A program made the position numbers and the translations under genes. A DNA stretch of 64,000 nucleotides from an uncultured Bacteroidota bacterium (GTDB lineage: Bacteria; Bacteroidota; Bacteroidia; Bacteroidales; P3): NCBI GenBank assembly GCA_902790215.1, contig CADAQX010000016.1, positions 62,001 through 126,000 on the forward strand, written 5' to 3'. Of the stretch, positions 1-7,482 are shown piece by piece. Every line of letters starts with the position of its first letter. Position 1 is the first letter of the stretch. Below the pieces are notes generated by a model. It did no database searches and was not told where the DNA came from. It was given only the letters and a program-made list of their open reading frames with translations.

Positions 1-122
1 GGTTACATCAACGTCTGGTTATGCTTGCCAAACTTTAGGTAACCTCCATAATGATGCAATAAAACAATCCATTCTGCGTTATGTATGCAAAGAATGTTTC
101 CGTCAAATAAAACCTGTAGAAA

Positions 123-842
123 ATGAAAAAGCTGAATTCCCGATTTATGATTGCAGCGGCCTTTTGTGCCGTAATGATATCCGTGTCGTGTACAAAAGAA
201 GACATAATCCCGGTGTCCACAAACATGTACAACAGACTGCTGCCTATATGGGAGCAGCGCGAATCGCCCCGCTGGCATAACACTGTGGAGAAATATGCGT
301 CTCATTATGGTTACACCGTTATCAAAGACACTGTTCACGTCGGCAGCGGCAATAGAACGGTCACCTACCTGTGCCAGACCGACACACTCATATATCTGCT
401 TGAAACCTGGGCTATAAACGACACCCTGTGGTCGCTGGATTGCTACCTGTTCGCTCCCACGGAGCGGTGGCTAAAAGACCAAATGGTGATTTTCGAGAAC
501 GAGATGTACAACCGTCATCCCGAGGGCTATACCGGCGGCTCCTTTTATTGGTATACGTCTCCTGGAAACGTCGACGGCGGCGACGTGCGGTCGCACGATC
601 TCTTTGTGCAGCGGGCCAAGGAGCACACCAACGACGTGTGGGAATGGGTCGAGGCACGCACCCGCTATGGTCTCCATCCGCCCTATCTGGGCGAAGACCA
701 GCTCAAACTGGGCTCTGGCGGCACCCGATACACACTCGACCAGTTGGGCTTGGATGCGGAACACCAAATCCACCAAACCCTTCACATAGGGTTCCACACC
801 TACGATACCACCGGCTGGAGCAATCCCTACTGGTTTGATTGA
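123..842 (+). CDS. Hypothetical lipoprotein
   Basis: A 239-residue protein that I do not assign to a family. The N-terminus is a lipoprotein signal: basic start (MKK), hydrophobic core, then SVSC with the lipidated cysteine at about residue 23, so it is probably anchored in the outer or inner membrane. The mature part is rich in aromatic residues and Asp/Thr, as in exported Bacteroidota proteins, and shows no catalytic motif I recognise. The ATG at 123 directly precedes the signal peptide. Its stop codon abuts the inverted-repeat element at 842, whose first base is the last base of the TGA. Exported lipoprotein is well supported; function is unknown. Confidence 0.75.
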   Translation: MKKLNSRFMIAAAFCAVMISVSCTKEDIIPVSTNMYNRLLPIWEQRESPRWHNTVEKYASHYGYTVIKDTVHVGSGNRTVTYLCQTDTLIYLLETWAINDTLWSLDCYLFAPTERWLKDQMVIFENEMYNRHPEGYTGGSFYWYTSPGNVDGGDVRSHDLFVQRAKEHTNDVWEWVEARTRYGLHPPYLGEDQLKLGSGGTRYTLDQLGLDAEHQIHQTLHIGFHTYDTTGWSNPYWFD

Positions 843-1035
843 ACCCAAATCGGTCGTTAGGGTTTATGCCAGATTAGTATTTGTTCCGAGCAGATTGGCC
901 GCATCGCTGGCAAAGACGTAGCGGGCTACGGCGAGACAGGGATGTGGACAAGATGCCGGAAGAAATGCTGATATGGCATAAACAGACCTAAAAAAGTGAA
1001 ATGGATTGAAAAGTCGGCCTAATGACCGATTATTG
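842..1035. repeat. Terminal-inverted-repeat element, copy 1
   Basis: About 194 bp beginning with AACCCAAATCGGTC and ending in a degenerate inverse of it (CCTAATGACCGATT). It is the reverse complement of the element at 11437-11633 with roughly nine in ten bases equal by eye. The inner arms are also inverted (GTTTATGCCAGATT against its inverse), and a GTAGCGGGCTAC palindrome lies inside. It carries no reading frame of its own, so it looks like a miniature inverted-repeat element or a structured 3' element. It starts at the stop codon of the preceding lipoprotein gene. Confidence 0.8.
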
Positions 1036-1077
1036 GTGGGTGAGGCAATAATTTGTGGAAATGAACGTTATGGGGGC

Positions 1078-2061
1078 ATGAAGAAACGGCTTGTATTGAC
1101 GGTTGTTTTGGTGGGCTGCTGGGTGGCAGCCAATGCCCAGATGTCGGAGGTGAACGATTGCCTCCGTTTTCTGCCCTCACGCATGGCAAATCACGTCCGC
1201 ACTGAGAGGGAGTATCGACTCTCCACCGGAGCGACGGGTACCCGCAGTCTGGTGGCAACCATCCGCTACGACCGGCAGGGATACATGACCTACCATCGTT
1301 ATGGGTCGGAGATGCCCGACAGCATCGAGTGCACTTACGACTCACTCAATCGGCTGGTACAGTGGAAAAGCGCTGAGCGCCGTTGGGACAACGACAGCCA
1401 GCGGATGGTGATGGGCAGTCTTATCGTCGAAAACTTTGACTATACTCCCGACGGGTTGGTCAGCCTCGTCCGAACGGTTATATACGACCGCGTCAACGCT
1501 AAAATCGATACCACAGTCATTACCTACCGCCTTATCCATCTGGAACGCTCCGGCTGGGGTGTTACGGAGTGCGATTATGCCTATTACGAAAGGGGATCGT
1601 TGGGTGAGGTGGTGACGGTGGAAACTGATACCTGCAGTTTCCGTCGTGAGTACGACACTGAGGGTCACCTGCTGCACCAGACCTATACCAACGAAGTCGG
1701 CTCGCGCGGGTTAGACAACTACGAAGAGCGTTACGCCTACGACAGAGAGGGCCGCGTGCTGTACGAGATTATATGCAGTTATGGCGGATGCGACTCGATG
1801 GCCTATCGCTACGGCGCGAAAGGCAACGTGGTGGAGAAGTCGGGCAAATCGTGGGTACAAGGCATTGAGTCGGATATTGTTGTTCGTTTAAGTCCCGAGG
1901 GTTTCCCCATTGAACGCACAGAAGTCTTTTACCCGCCGGAGGGAGACGAATCAGCGGAGCGCAGAGTCACCCGCACATGGTATGATGCCAAAGGCAGTGT
2001 CGTCCGTAAAGAGAATCCAGACTATACGATGGAATACGAGGTGGAGTACTGGGAAGAATGA
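1078..2061 (+). CDS. Secreted YD-repeat-like protein
   Basis: A 327-residue exported protein. I place the start at 1078, where MKK leads straight into a signal peptide ending ANAQ; an upstream in-frame start at 1006 would put 24 residues before the signal and overlap the repeat. The body carries degenerate YD/RHS-type strands, for example YDRQGYMTYHRYG, YDSLNRLVQW, YDTEGHLLHQ and YDREGRVLYE, spaced 20-60 residues apart, a pattern known from Rhs and related cell-surface shells. No toxin tip or sorting domain is visible at the C-terminus. Likely periplasmic or surface-exposed; role unknown. Confidence 0.7.
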   Translation: MKKRLVLTVVLVGCWVAANAQMSEVNDCLRFLPSRMANHVRTEREYRLSTGATGTRSLVATIRYDRQGYMTYHRYGSEMPDSIECTYDSLNRLVQWKSAERRWDNDSQRMVMGSLIVENFDYTPDGLVSLVRTVIYDRVNAKIDTTVITYRLIHLERSGWGVTECDYAYYERGSLGEVVTVETDTCSFRREYDTEGHLLHQTYTNEVGSRGLDNYEERYAYDREGRVLYEIICSYGGCDSMAYRYGAKGNVVEKSGKSWVQGIESDIVVRLSPEGFPIERTEVFYPPEGDESAERRVTRTWYDAKGSVVRKENPDYTMEYEVEYWEE

Positions 2062-2753
2062 GGATCGCTTGATTGCCTGATTGTTCTAATTCGTTGTCCG
2101 TTGATATGTTGATAGGTTTATACGGTTCGCATCATATCAACCTACCAACAAAACATTTCAATTTTCAATTTTCAACTTTCAATTTTACACACTCAAGCAT
2201 TTACACAATCAAGCATTCAAGCAATAGTTCATTTTCAATTTTCAACTTTCAATTCGTCAAGCATTCAAGCAATAGTTCATTTTCAATTTTCAACTTTCAA
2301 TTTTTAATTCTTCTGCCTTCGCTCTGCCTTCGCTCTACCTTCGCTTTAGGTTCGCTCCTATGAACGGCCTCGCAGCGACCCCCAAAAGGCTCTTCAACGG
2401 AGTTGGATACGCCCTCCGCGCTACAGCTACAGTTGCTACAGTTCCATTTTCCCCAAATCTGTCATCAGGGTTACCCCCCATTGCGGTACGCAAAAGATGG
2501 TTTTCGAACTGTAGCAACCGTAGCGTAGCACCCACCGCATCGAGTGCCCCACCCGCCTGTTCATCTGCCACGAATCTAATATTTTTTTGTTATCGAAAAA
2601 TCCACCGGCCTTTACCTTTATGGGGATTTGTATGTTGCTGATGAGTTCATGAGAGAAAAAGAGTACGCGATATAGTACTGCGCATTGCCGTCGTTCTCAC
2701 CGAGAGGTGTTTTCGAATGTGAAAGGAGATAGATGGTGCATTTGTAAAATATA
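2062..2753. other. Gene-poor AT-rich intergenic stretch
   Basis: Nearly 700 bp without a gene I can support. It holds runs of TTTTCAATTTTCAACTTTC-type repeats, a perfect 46-bp tandem duplication (separate entry), a short array of CTGCCTTCGCT-like units at about 2315-2355, and a GC-richer tail at about 2360-2600. The open frames there (for example 2360-2641 plus and 2335-2571 minus) have odd compositions and no start context, and may be debris of an old gene. Confidence 0.6.
2209..2302. repeat. 46-bp tandem direct repeat
   Basis: Two identical 46-bp copies at 2209-2254 and 2257-2302, separated by CG. Each starts TCAAGCATTCAAGCAATAG and ends in TTTTCAACTTTCAATT. The same building blocks (TCAAGCATT and CAACTTTCAA) recur at about 49690, 57320 and 60140 in this window. 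Confidence 0.9.
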
Positions 2754-2785
2754 TTTGGCTGTATCGGAAAAATGTTGTATTTTTG
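2754..2785 (+). promoter_or_regulatory. Promoter of the DUF3791-type pair
   Basis: TTTG at 2754-2757 and TATTTTTG at 2778-2785, 20 bp apart, match the Bacteroidota -33/-7 pattern. The first gene begins at 2806, giving a leader of about 14 nt. Confidence 0.7.
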
Positions 2786-2805
2786 CAAATCAAAAAGGTC
2801 AAGCT

Positions 2806-3021
2806 ATGAGCAAGTATGAGATACCATTCCTTACAGCTGCGGTGCATGCTTTTGGCGAACGCTTCGCGATGACGCGACAGGCGGCGTTCAACTATTTGCA
2901 TGAGCATAAGGGGCTGGCATTCTTGATAGAGTTCTACGATGTGGAACACTTGCAGTCGATGGACGAGACCGTCGACGACCTACTCATCATCTGCCAAAAG
3001 AACGGAGGTACGCTCGCATGA
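2806..3021 (+). CDS. DUF3791-type small protein
   Basis: A 71-residue helical protein. The start at 2806 (MSKYEIPF) follows the promoter closely; an upstream in-frame ATG at 2707 lies before the promoter and is unlikely. The pattern FL-AAVHAFGERFAMTRQAAFNYL, then FYDVEHLQSMDETVDDL, fits the DUF3791 fold, which is usually found next to ADP-ribosyltransferase-like DUF3990 proteins in toxin-antitoxin-like cassettes. It overlaps the next gene by 4 bp (ATGA), so the two are translationally coupled. No DUF3990 gene follows here, unlike the cassette at 61528-62479. Confidence 0.65.
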   Translation: MSKYEIPFLTAAVHAFGERFAMTRQAAFNYLHEHKGLAFLIEFYDVEHLQSMDETVDDLLIICQKNGGTLA

Positions 3022-3311
3022 ACCAGCCCACCCATCATCAGATAGCAACATACTTGACTGATTATGTCTTGAGCGAGCTAGTGAAATATGTAATGGAGGA
3101 CACAGGTTGCGGCATCGAGCAGGCAATGGAGAAAGTCTATAAATCCCCGCTGATGGAAGCCCTGCAAGATGAAGAAAACGAATTATACGTGCAAAGCCCG
3201 GCATATTTGTATGAGTTAATGAAAGGTCGTTGGCAATGTCTCCGCGGCATAGCGACTGCACCAGAGGACTTCGACTACAAACAAGAACTGGCAAGCCGTT
3301 ATGAACTATGA
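3018..3311 (+). CDS. Second small protein of the DUF3791-type pair
   Basis: A 97-residue, mainly helical protein starting inside the stop of the upstream gene. The core ELVKYVMEDTGCGIEQAMEK followed by a YKSP segment and PAYLYELMKG has the same layout as the 74-residue protein at 61528-61752 (ITLLSERLGINPQQALDIFY, then SDAYLVDEIILEL): a short helix, a G-I-x-x-x-x-A turn, then a conserved S-x-A-Y-L. I infer the two are distant relatives. Function unknown; most likely the partner of the preceding gene and possibly an antitoxin component. Confidence 0.6.
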   Translation: MNQPTHHQIATYLTDYVLSELVKYVMEDTGCGIEQAMEKVYKSPLMEALQDEENELYVQSPAYLYELMKGRWQCLRGIATAPEDFDYKQELASRYEL

Positions 3312-3652
3312 GCGACAGATTATATTAAGAAAACTTCTATGAATCACCTCGGGTGAGACTTTTCATAACACTGCACAAGGATTGAAATGACAGAGTTGCC
3401 GTCCAATAGGTTGATGCAACGTTAGATATGTGAAAGCTTGGAGGCATCCCGCCGGCATTGGGAGAACCGCTCAAAGGACTAACCCCCAAAAATTGTTTTA
3501 CCAAATAAGAAAAGATTTGTATCTTTGCAGCGTGAAATGACGAAAAAGTTCGTTACGAAAAAATACGTAGTAAAAGAGCGCCTCTCAATGTCAGTACTTT
3601 TTGATGTATTTACAATGGGGTGAAGAGCCTAGTTCAAATAGCAATTACCCGA
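3312..3652. other. Intergenic stretch with a promoter and a 28-codon frame
   Basis: A TATCTTTG -7 box sits at 3520-3527. Ten bases after it, ATG at 3537 opens a 28-codon frame ending at 3623 (MTKKFVTKKYVV..., very basic N-terminus). Nothing else with coding character is visible, and the transcript could equally be non-coding. It runs toward the 3' end of the oppositely oriented DUF4435 gene. Confidence 0.4.
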
Positions 3653-4504
3653 TTAGGAGGGAAGTCGTAGTATGTTTTGATTATTATTGTTACACCATTG
3701 CGCTAATTTGGAATATAAGTATGTCCCACAAAACAATTGAACTGAATAGTTACTAAGGATTGTTTTTTTTAAGTTTTTTTTCAACAAATTCCCACCTTTC
3801 CTTTTTTGTATTTCACAATACACACAATCCATCAAATCATGACCATTGGTAATACTGAGTATTTCAACTATACTATGGCTGTTCTGAAAGGAATCTAATT
3901 CCTCTTGCTTTGCAGTATTATTGGGAGACACACCTTTTACCTTAACAAATAATTTATCACGTTGTCCTAATAGACCTTCTTCATATAAAGAAATAGTGTT
4001 TAAATTTTTGAAAGCAAGGTTTCGATGGTTATTATAATTGTACCATTTCATATAAGAATAGTCTTTGAGAATTTCGCTTAGTTGGTAGATATCTATACCA
4101 TCGCAATAACTATTATACTCTTCACCAACAATCTCACCGATACAATGATTCTGACAAATCATTGTTTCAAGATCATGGGCATCAGTAAAAAACATGGATG
4201 CACACGGAGGTGGGTTTAGGTTTGCATTGTTAAAATCAGCATCTCTCAAAGATATGATTCGTGTAGGATATTTTTTCTCAACTTCTGATAAAACTATTTG
4301 ATGAAAGCTAATATTTTTTGGAAGTAAATATACGGCATCCTCCTTCAAAACATTGCTATAAACCAATTTATCATCTGGTCCTTCAACTAATACTAAAACC
4401 TTATTCCTTAAATCACGGCTTTGGAATAACAGATAAACTTCACTTAATGCTGCGCCATATCCTTGCCGAATAACTTCAGTTTGTATTGAATTATTCATTT
4501 GCAC
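3653..4504 (-). CDS. DUF4435 / TOPRIM-like protein (AriB-like)
   Basis: A 283-residue protein with the DUF4435 layout: VLVEGPDDKLVY at about residues 38-49 (TOPRIM-type acidic strand-turn, E41, D44, D45), LRDADFN with D88 and D90, and FFTDAHDLE at about 106-114. In the PARIS anti-phage system AriB is a DUF4435 TOPRIM nuclease released by the ATPase AriA, and size and order here fit. It is the last gene of a three-gene operon, overlapping the ATPase gene by 10 bp. The operon is AT-rich compared with the core genes. The DUF4435 call is firm; the effector-nuclease role is inferred from PARIS. Confidence 0.8.
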   Translation of the reverse strand: MQMNNSIQTEVIRQGYGAALSEVYLLFQSRDLRNKVLVLVEGPDDKLVYSNVLKEDAVYLLPKNISFHQIVLSEVEKKYPTRIISLRDADFNNANLNPPPCASMFFTDAHDLETMICQNHCIGEIVGEEYNSYCDGIDIYQLSEILKDYSYMKWYNYNNHRNLAFKNLNTISLYEEGLLGQRDKLFVKVKGVSPNNTAKQEELDSFQNSHSIVEILSITNGHDLMDCVYCEIQKRKGGNLLKKNLKKTILSNYSVQLFCGTYLYSKLAQWCNNNNQNILRLPS

Positions 4505-5793
4505 TGAGATGTCAAATCAAAACATTTATCCCATCTTTCACCGATAATTTGAGGTGAATGAGTTGCAATTATTGCCTGGCCTTCTGTCAGATTTAAGATG
4601 CGCTCTAAATCATCAATATACTGGAACTGCCATGCAACATGAAGAGATATTTCTGGCTCATCAATTAAAAGTAGCTTATTTCTCCCAAATTCAAACACAA
4701 GATAGTAAAGCATAATAATAATATTTTGCTCCCCGCTAGACAAGTCAGACAGTGATATCCATTTTAAATCTTCAGTTTGTACTCTAATACCCTTCTCCAC
4801 AGAAAACGAAACTTTTTTTGCAACAAATTCCTTCCTTTCAATGATATCTGAAAATAATTTAAGTTTTCCGCAAATATCTTCTAACTTCTCAAACTTTTCT
4901 GAAATATCTTGAATATATGCAGCAAGTTCATTTTTATGGTCATCACTATATTCTGGAATAACAACGTTGTCAATTAAATCGAAAGAACTTAGTTCACGAG
5001 ATTTCTCATTCAGACTATTTCGCTTTTCTTCATATTCTTGCTGTGAAAGATGTGAAAATGTATCATTTAAAAGCTTATTAATAAATTGATTGTCTTTTTC
5101 TTGTGAAAAGGAAAGAAAGTCGTATTTCGCCTTGTGTATTATATTTTTTATCTGCTCAGCGATCTCGTCAATTGTATAGTTCAGCGTTAAGGTAGCATAT
5201 TCGTTTTCGCCGAAATTAATATGCTTAGTTGCCTTTGGTTTAAAGATTCGCTGAGCTTCAATAAAAACTGCTTCGAAAGACTTTATTTGTAATAGAAAAG
5301 CATTCCCATTAGTTTGTTCACGAGCTATAATTTGAAGCATTCTTGGATTACGTTTTGTAAAATCAAGAAAATCTTTGGATGAAATGTTGTCCGTTCCCAA
5401 CCGTCTTCCCTCATAATAACCGATTGATCGAATTGCCTTTTGGATAAAACGATTGTTGATTACAAACCTACATTCGGTATGGTCTGCATTTATCCATTTA
5501 AACTCTATTTCTCTATCCCCATCGTTTGGTGTATCTTGCACTTCAGACTCGGCAATAAGATTCTTAGAAGTTACATACAAACTACATCCATCTGTAAGCC
5601 ATAACTTAATGCTTTGGAAAGATAAATAATAGAAAAAGAACAAATCAGATTTTGAAAATGCATTTAGTATTTTTAGTATAGTCGTTTTTCCATATCCGTT
5701 GGGACCAGTAAGAATGAGGTAGCTACTCTCTAACGAAATACAATAATTGTAACGACCAAAAAGTCCTACTATTTCAAATTTTGATATTTTCAT
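4495..5793 (-). CDS. AAA/ABC-type ATPase of a defence operon (AriA/PtuA-like)
   Basis: A 432-residue ABC-type ATPase of the OLD/SMC-like class. Walker A is GPNGYGKT at residues 30-37, the signature is LSSGEQ at about 351-356, Walker B is LLLIDEPEISLH at about 374-385 and the switch is ATHSPQII near 410. Between them lies a charged, partly coiled insertion. The ending ERWDKCFDL is of the kind seen in stand-alone defence ATPases. Such proteins are PtuA in Septu (with an HNH partner) and AriA in PARIS (with a DUF4435 partner); here both partner types flank it. It overlaps the upstream HNH gene by 4 bp and the downstream gene by 10 bp. Likely the sensor and regulator of the operon. Confidence 0.85.
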   Translation of the reverse strand: MKISKFEIVGLFGRYNYCISLESSYLILTGPNGYGKTTILKILNAFSKSDLFFFYYLSFQSIKLWLTDGCSLYVTSKNLIAESEVQDTPNDGDREIEFKWINADHTECRFVINNRFIQKAIRSIGYYEGRRLGTDNISSKDFLDFTKRNPRMLQIIAREQTNGNAFLLQIKSFEAVFIEAQRIFKPKATKHINFGENEYATLTLNYTIDEIAEQIKNIIHKAKYDFLSFSQEKDNQFINKLLNDTFSHLSQQEYEEKRNSLNEKSRELSSFDLIDNVVIPEYSDDHKNELAAYIQDISEKFEKLEDICGKLKLFSDIIERKEFVAKKVSFSVEKGIRVQTEDLKWISLSDLSSGEQNIIIMLYYLVFEFGRNKLLLIDEPEISLHVAWQFQYIDDLERILNLTEGQAIIATHSPQIIGERWDKCFDLTSQCK

Positions 5794-6155
5794 CTTGAGA
5801 TAAGGTTCATAAGTTGTTGCTGTAAAGAGCTATTAACAGTAAATTGACTTTCAACAATTAGATTCTCGTTACCATTCGATTTTACGCATGCAGTATAAGA
5901 AGGATAGTCATCTCCCTTTGAACGATTATTCTGCCACTGCATAGGTCTAAGATTGATTAAATCATTTGTACCTCCCTTCGTTTTGGGAAGTACGTGGTCT
6001 ATCTCCCAACCAAAAATACTATCTGTGTTGCCATATTGATTCCTCAACATCCATGCCCCACATGCATCTTTACGTGCAGAGTCAGGATCATATCCTTTTT
6101 GGACAAGACCTTTATTCCAAACCTGTTGTATGATATCCTCATCAAATGTCATCAT
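5790..6155 (-). CDS. HNH endonuclease (PtuB-like), first gene of the operon
   Basis: A 121-residue HNH nuclease. The core is GWEIDHVLPKTKGG with E51, D53 and H54, followed by NLRPMQWQNNRSKGD carrying N68 and N76/N77. I start at the ATG at 6155; an upstream in-frame ATG at 6221 would place the promoter inside the gene and add a poor hydrophobic stretch. A second ATG follows immediately at 6152. The promoter box lies only about 12 bp upstream, so the mRNA may be nearly leaderless. In Septu, PtuB is an HNH nuclease recruited by the PtuA ATPase; the same pairing is seen here, with an added DUF4435 gene. Confidence 0.8.
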   Translation of the reverse strand: MMTFDEDIIQQVWNKGLVQKGYDPDSARKDACGAWMLRNQYGNTDSIFGWEIDHVLPKTKGGTNDLINLRPMQWQNNRSKGDDYPSYTACVKSNGNENLIVESQFTVNSSLQQQLMNLISR

Positions 6156-6167
6156 TTTTTTTTTTTG

Positions 6168-6175
6168 CAAATGTA
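6168..6175 (-). promoter_or_regulatory. -7 box of the HNH-ATPase-DUF4435 operon
   Basis: Read on the minus strand this is TACATTTG, matching TAnnTTTG, with a T-rich stretch about 20 bp upstream. The expected start of transcription is only about 5 bp before the first ATG. It is divergent from the promoter at 6261-6290. Confidence 0.65.
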
Positions 6176-6260
6176 CATAAAAAAAACGAATAAAATACAG
6201 AAGGAAAAAAAAATCTGTCATACAGTCAAAAAAACTTTTATTATAGACTGAGAAAAGATT

Positions 6261-6290
6261 TTGTCATGTTATAAGTTTTATGTATCTTTG
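6261..6290 (+). promoter_or_regulatory. Divergent promoter
   Basis: TTG at 6261-6263 and TATCTTTG at 6283-6290, 19 bp apart. The transcript would start near 6297 and cross the long hairpin at 6372-6485 before reaching the split DUF5677-like gene at 6545, giving a leader of about 250 nt. Confidence 0.7.
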
Positions 6291-6371
6291 CATCATGAAA
6301 TCAAACGAATGTATATGACATAAAATGTAGATATAGAAAAGAAAAATAGAACAATAACGCAGCTCGTTCTC

Positions 6372-6485
6372 TGTCTATAGATCTGGAAAATCAAATACCT
6401 ATGAGAGAGTTATGCGAATGTTCACGCCTTGGCGTGAATTATTCGATACTCATCAATAGGTAAGGCATTCCAGAGCCCATAGACA
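6372..6485 (+). other. Long imperfect hairpin, candidate structured RNA
   Basis: Nested complementary segments form a rod of about 114 nt. The outer stem pairs TGTCTATAGATCTGG (6372-6386) with CCAGAGCCCATAGACA (6470-6485); the middle pairs ACCTAT (6397-6402) with ATAGGT (6456-6461); next CGAAT (6415-6419) pairs with ATTCG (6441-6445); the tip is TTCACGCC (6421-6428) against GGCGTGAA (6431-6438) with a TT loop. A promoter lies about 80 bp upstream. It could be a small RNA, a leader structure, or a miniature inverted-repeat element; I know no family that matches. Confidence 0.5.
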
Positions 6486-6544
6486 TGATGAGCAAATAAA
6501 ACGAATAATTCAACGCCTTTTTTATTACTCAAAAGCTGTAATGG

Positions 6545-7477
6545 ATGAATAATACCGAGAGACAAGAGATAGTTTATCGAGAAATCCTCAGAATGTTAAT
6601 GCCAGACAATCTAAAGAGCAACATTGCCCATTTAGATGTTATGCTTGATTTTTATTACAAGATTATTGTCAATCTGTTTAATGCAACATTCAAATATCAG
6701 TTTCAGGCAGAAATGAGTCATTCGGTCTAAATGATGTTTACAAAAGCCAAATCATTTAGGGTTTTACTTGATGGGGTTAGTCATAAAAGTTTAAAGCCCT
6801 TGGTGGACCATACCGCATTATTTACGATTGCCAGAAGTGCATATGAATTATTGTTTTCGTTTGAATTGGTTTATATTATTCCTGATACAGATGAAAAGAG
6901 ACTTGTGATGAGAGATGCATATATCGCGGCAAGTGCCGTAAATCGTCAAAAAATAGCAGAGAATAATCAGGCAATGCAAAATGATCAATTAGAAAAAGAG
7001 GATAAAGCGACTATAGAAGCATGTAAAAAAGAAATCGAAAAAACAAGTTTTTTTCAAACGTTGAGTAACAAAAAGAGGCATGAATTAGAAAAACATCTTT
7101 TCGATAAAGGAGACTATCAATTCATTATTGATAAAAACGGTGAAACGTTCATTCATGTTGGCTGGGATGAAATAAGAAAGTATTGTGGCCTTGATTCGGA
7201 TATTCTAAATGGATTATATAAATATTTGTGCAATATGTCACACCCATCATACATGTCTCTTGTTCAATTTATGAATGCATACAAAAATGGTGACATATAT
7301 GATATGGCTGATTATGCCACAATGACGATGAATATTATTCTTAGCGTGTTCATTGTAGACTATATGCATGTTTTTCCTGAGGCAAAATGTGTATTTGAAT
7401 CGAAAGACGAAGATACACGATTCAAAATCAGAATGTATTGCGACTATTTTAGGGGCAAATGTCAAAATGTATTATAA
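6545..7477 (+). pseudogene. DUF5677-like gene interrupted by an in-frame stop
   Basis: Two frames, 6545-6730 (61 residues) and 6731-7477 (248 residues), are in the same phase and separated only by the TAA at 6728-6730. The sense reads through naturally, from FQAEMSHSV to MMFTKAKSFRVLLDG, which suggests one ancestral gene of about 310 codons. The second part has DHTALFTIARSAYELLFSFE and, near the end, YKYLCNMSHPSYMSL, similar to the helical DUF5677/HEPN-like proteins often found with defence genes. It may be a pseudogene, may be initiated at 6731 as a shortened protein, or may reflect a sequencing error. It ends 5 bp before the next gene. Confidence 0.6.
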
Positions 7478-7482
7478 ACACT

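Noticed and set aside
412-657. Arginine-rich open frames opposite and beside the lipoprotein gene
   Set aside because: Shadow frames of a GC-rich gene; no signal, no start context.
842-1035. Full insertion sequence
   Set aside because: Under 200 bp with no transposase frame; at most a non-autonomous element.
2209-2302. CRISPR array
   Set aside because: Only two copies, with a 2-bp spacer; no cas genes anywhere in the window.
2335-2641. Two overlapping open frames (2360-2641 plus, 2335-2571 minus)
   Set aside because: Odd composition, no promoter or convincing start, nothing recognisable; kept only as possible debris.
6372-6485. Retron msr-msd
   Set aside because: The hairpin is suggestive beside an ATPase-HNH pair, but no reverse transcriptase gene is present in the window.
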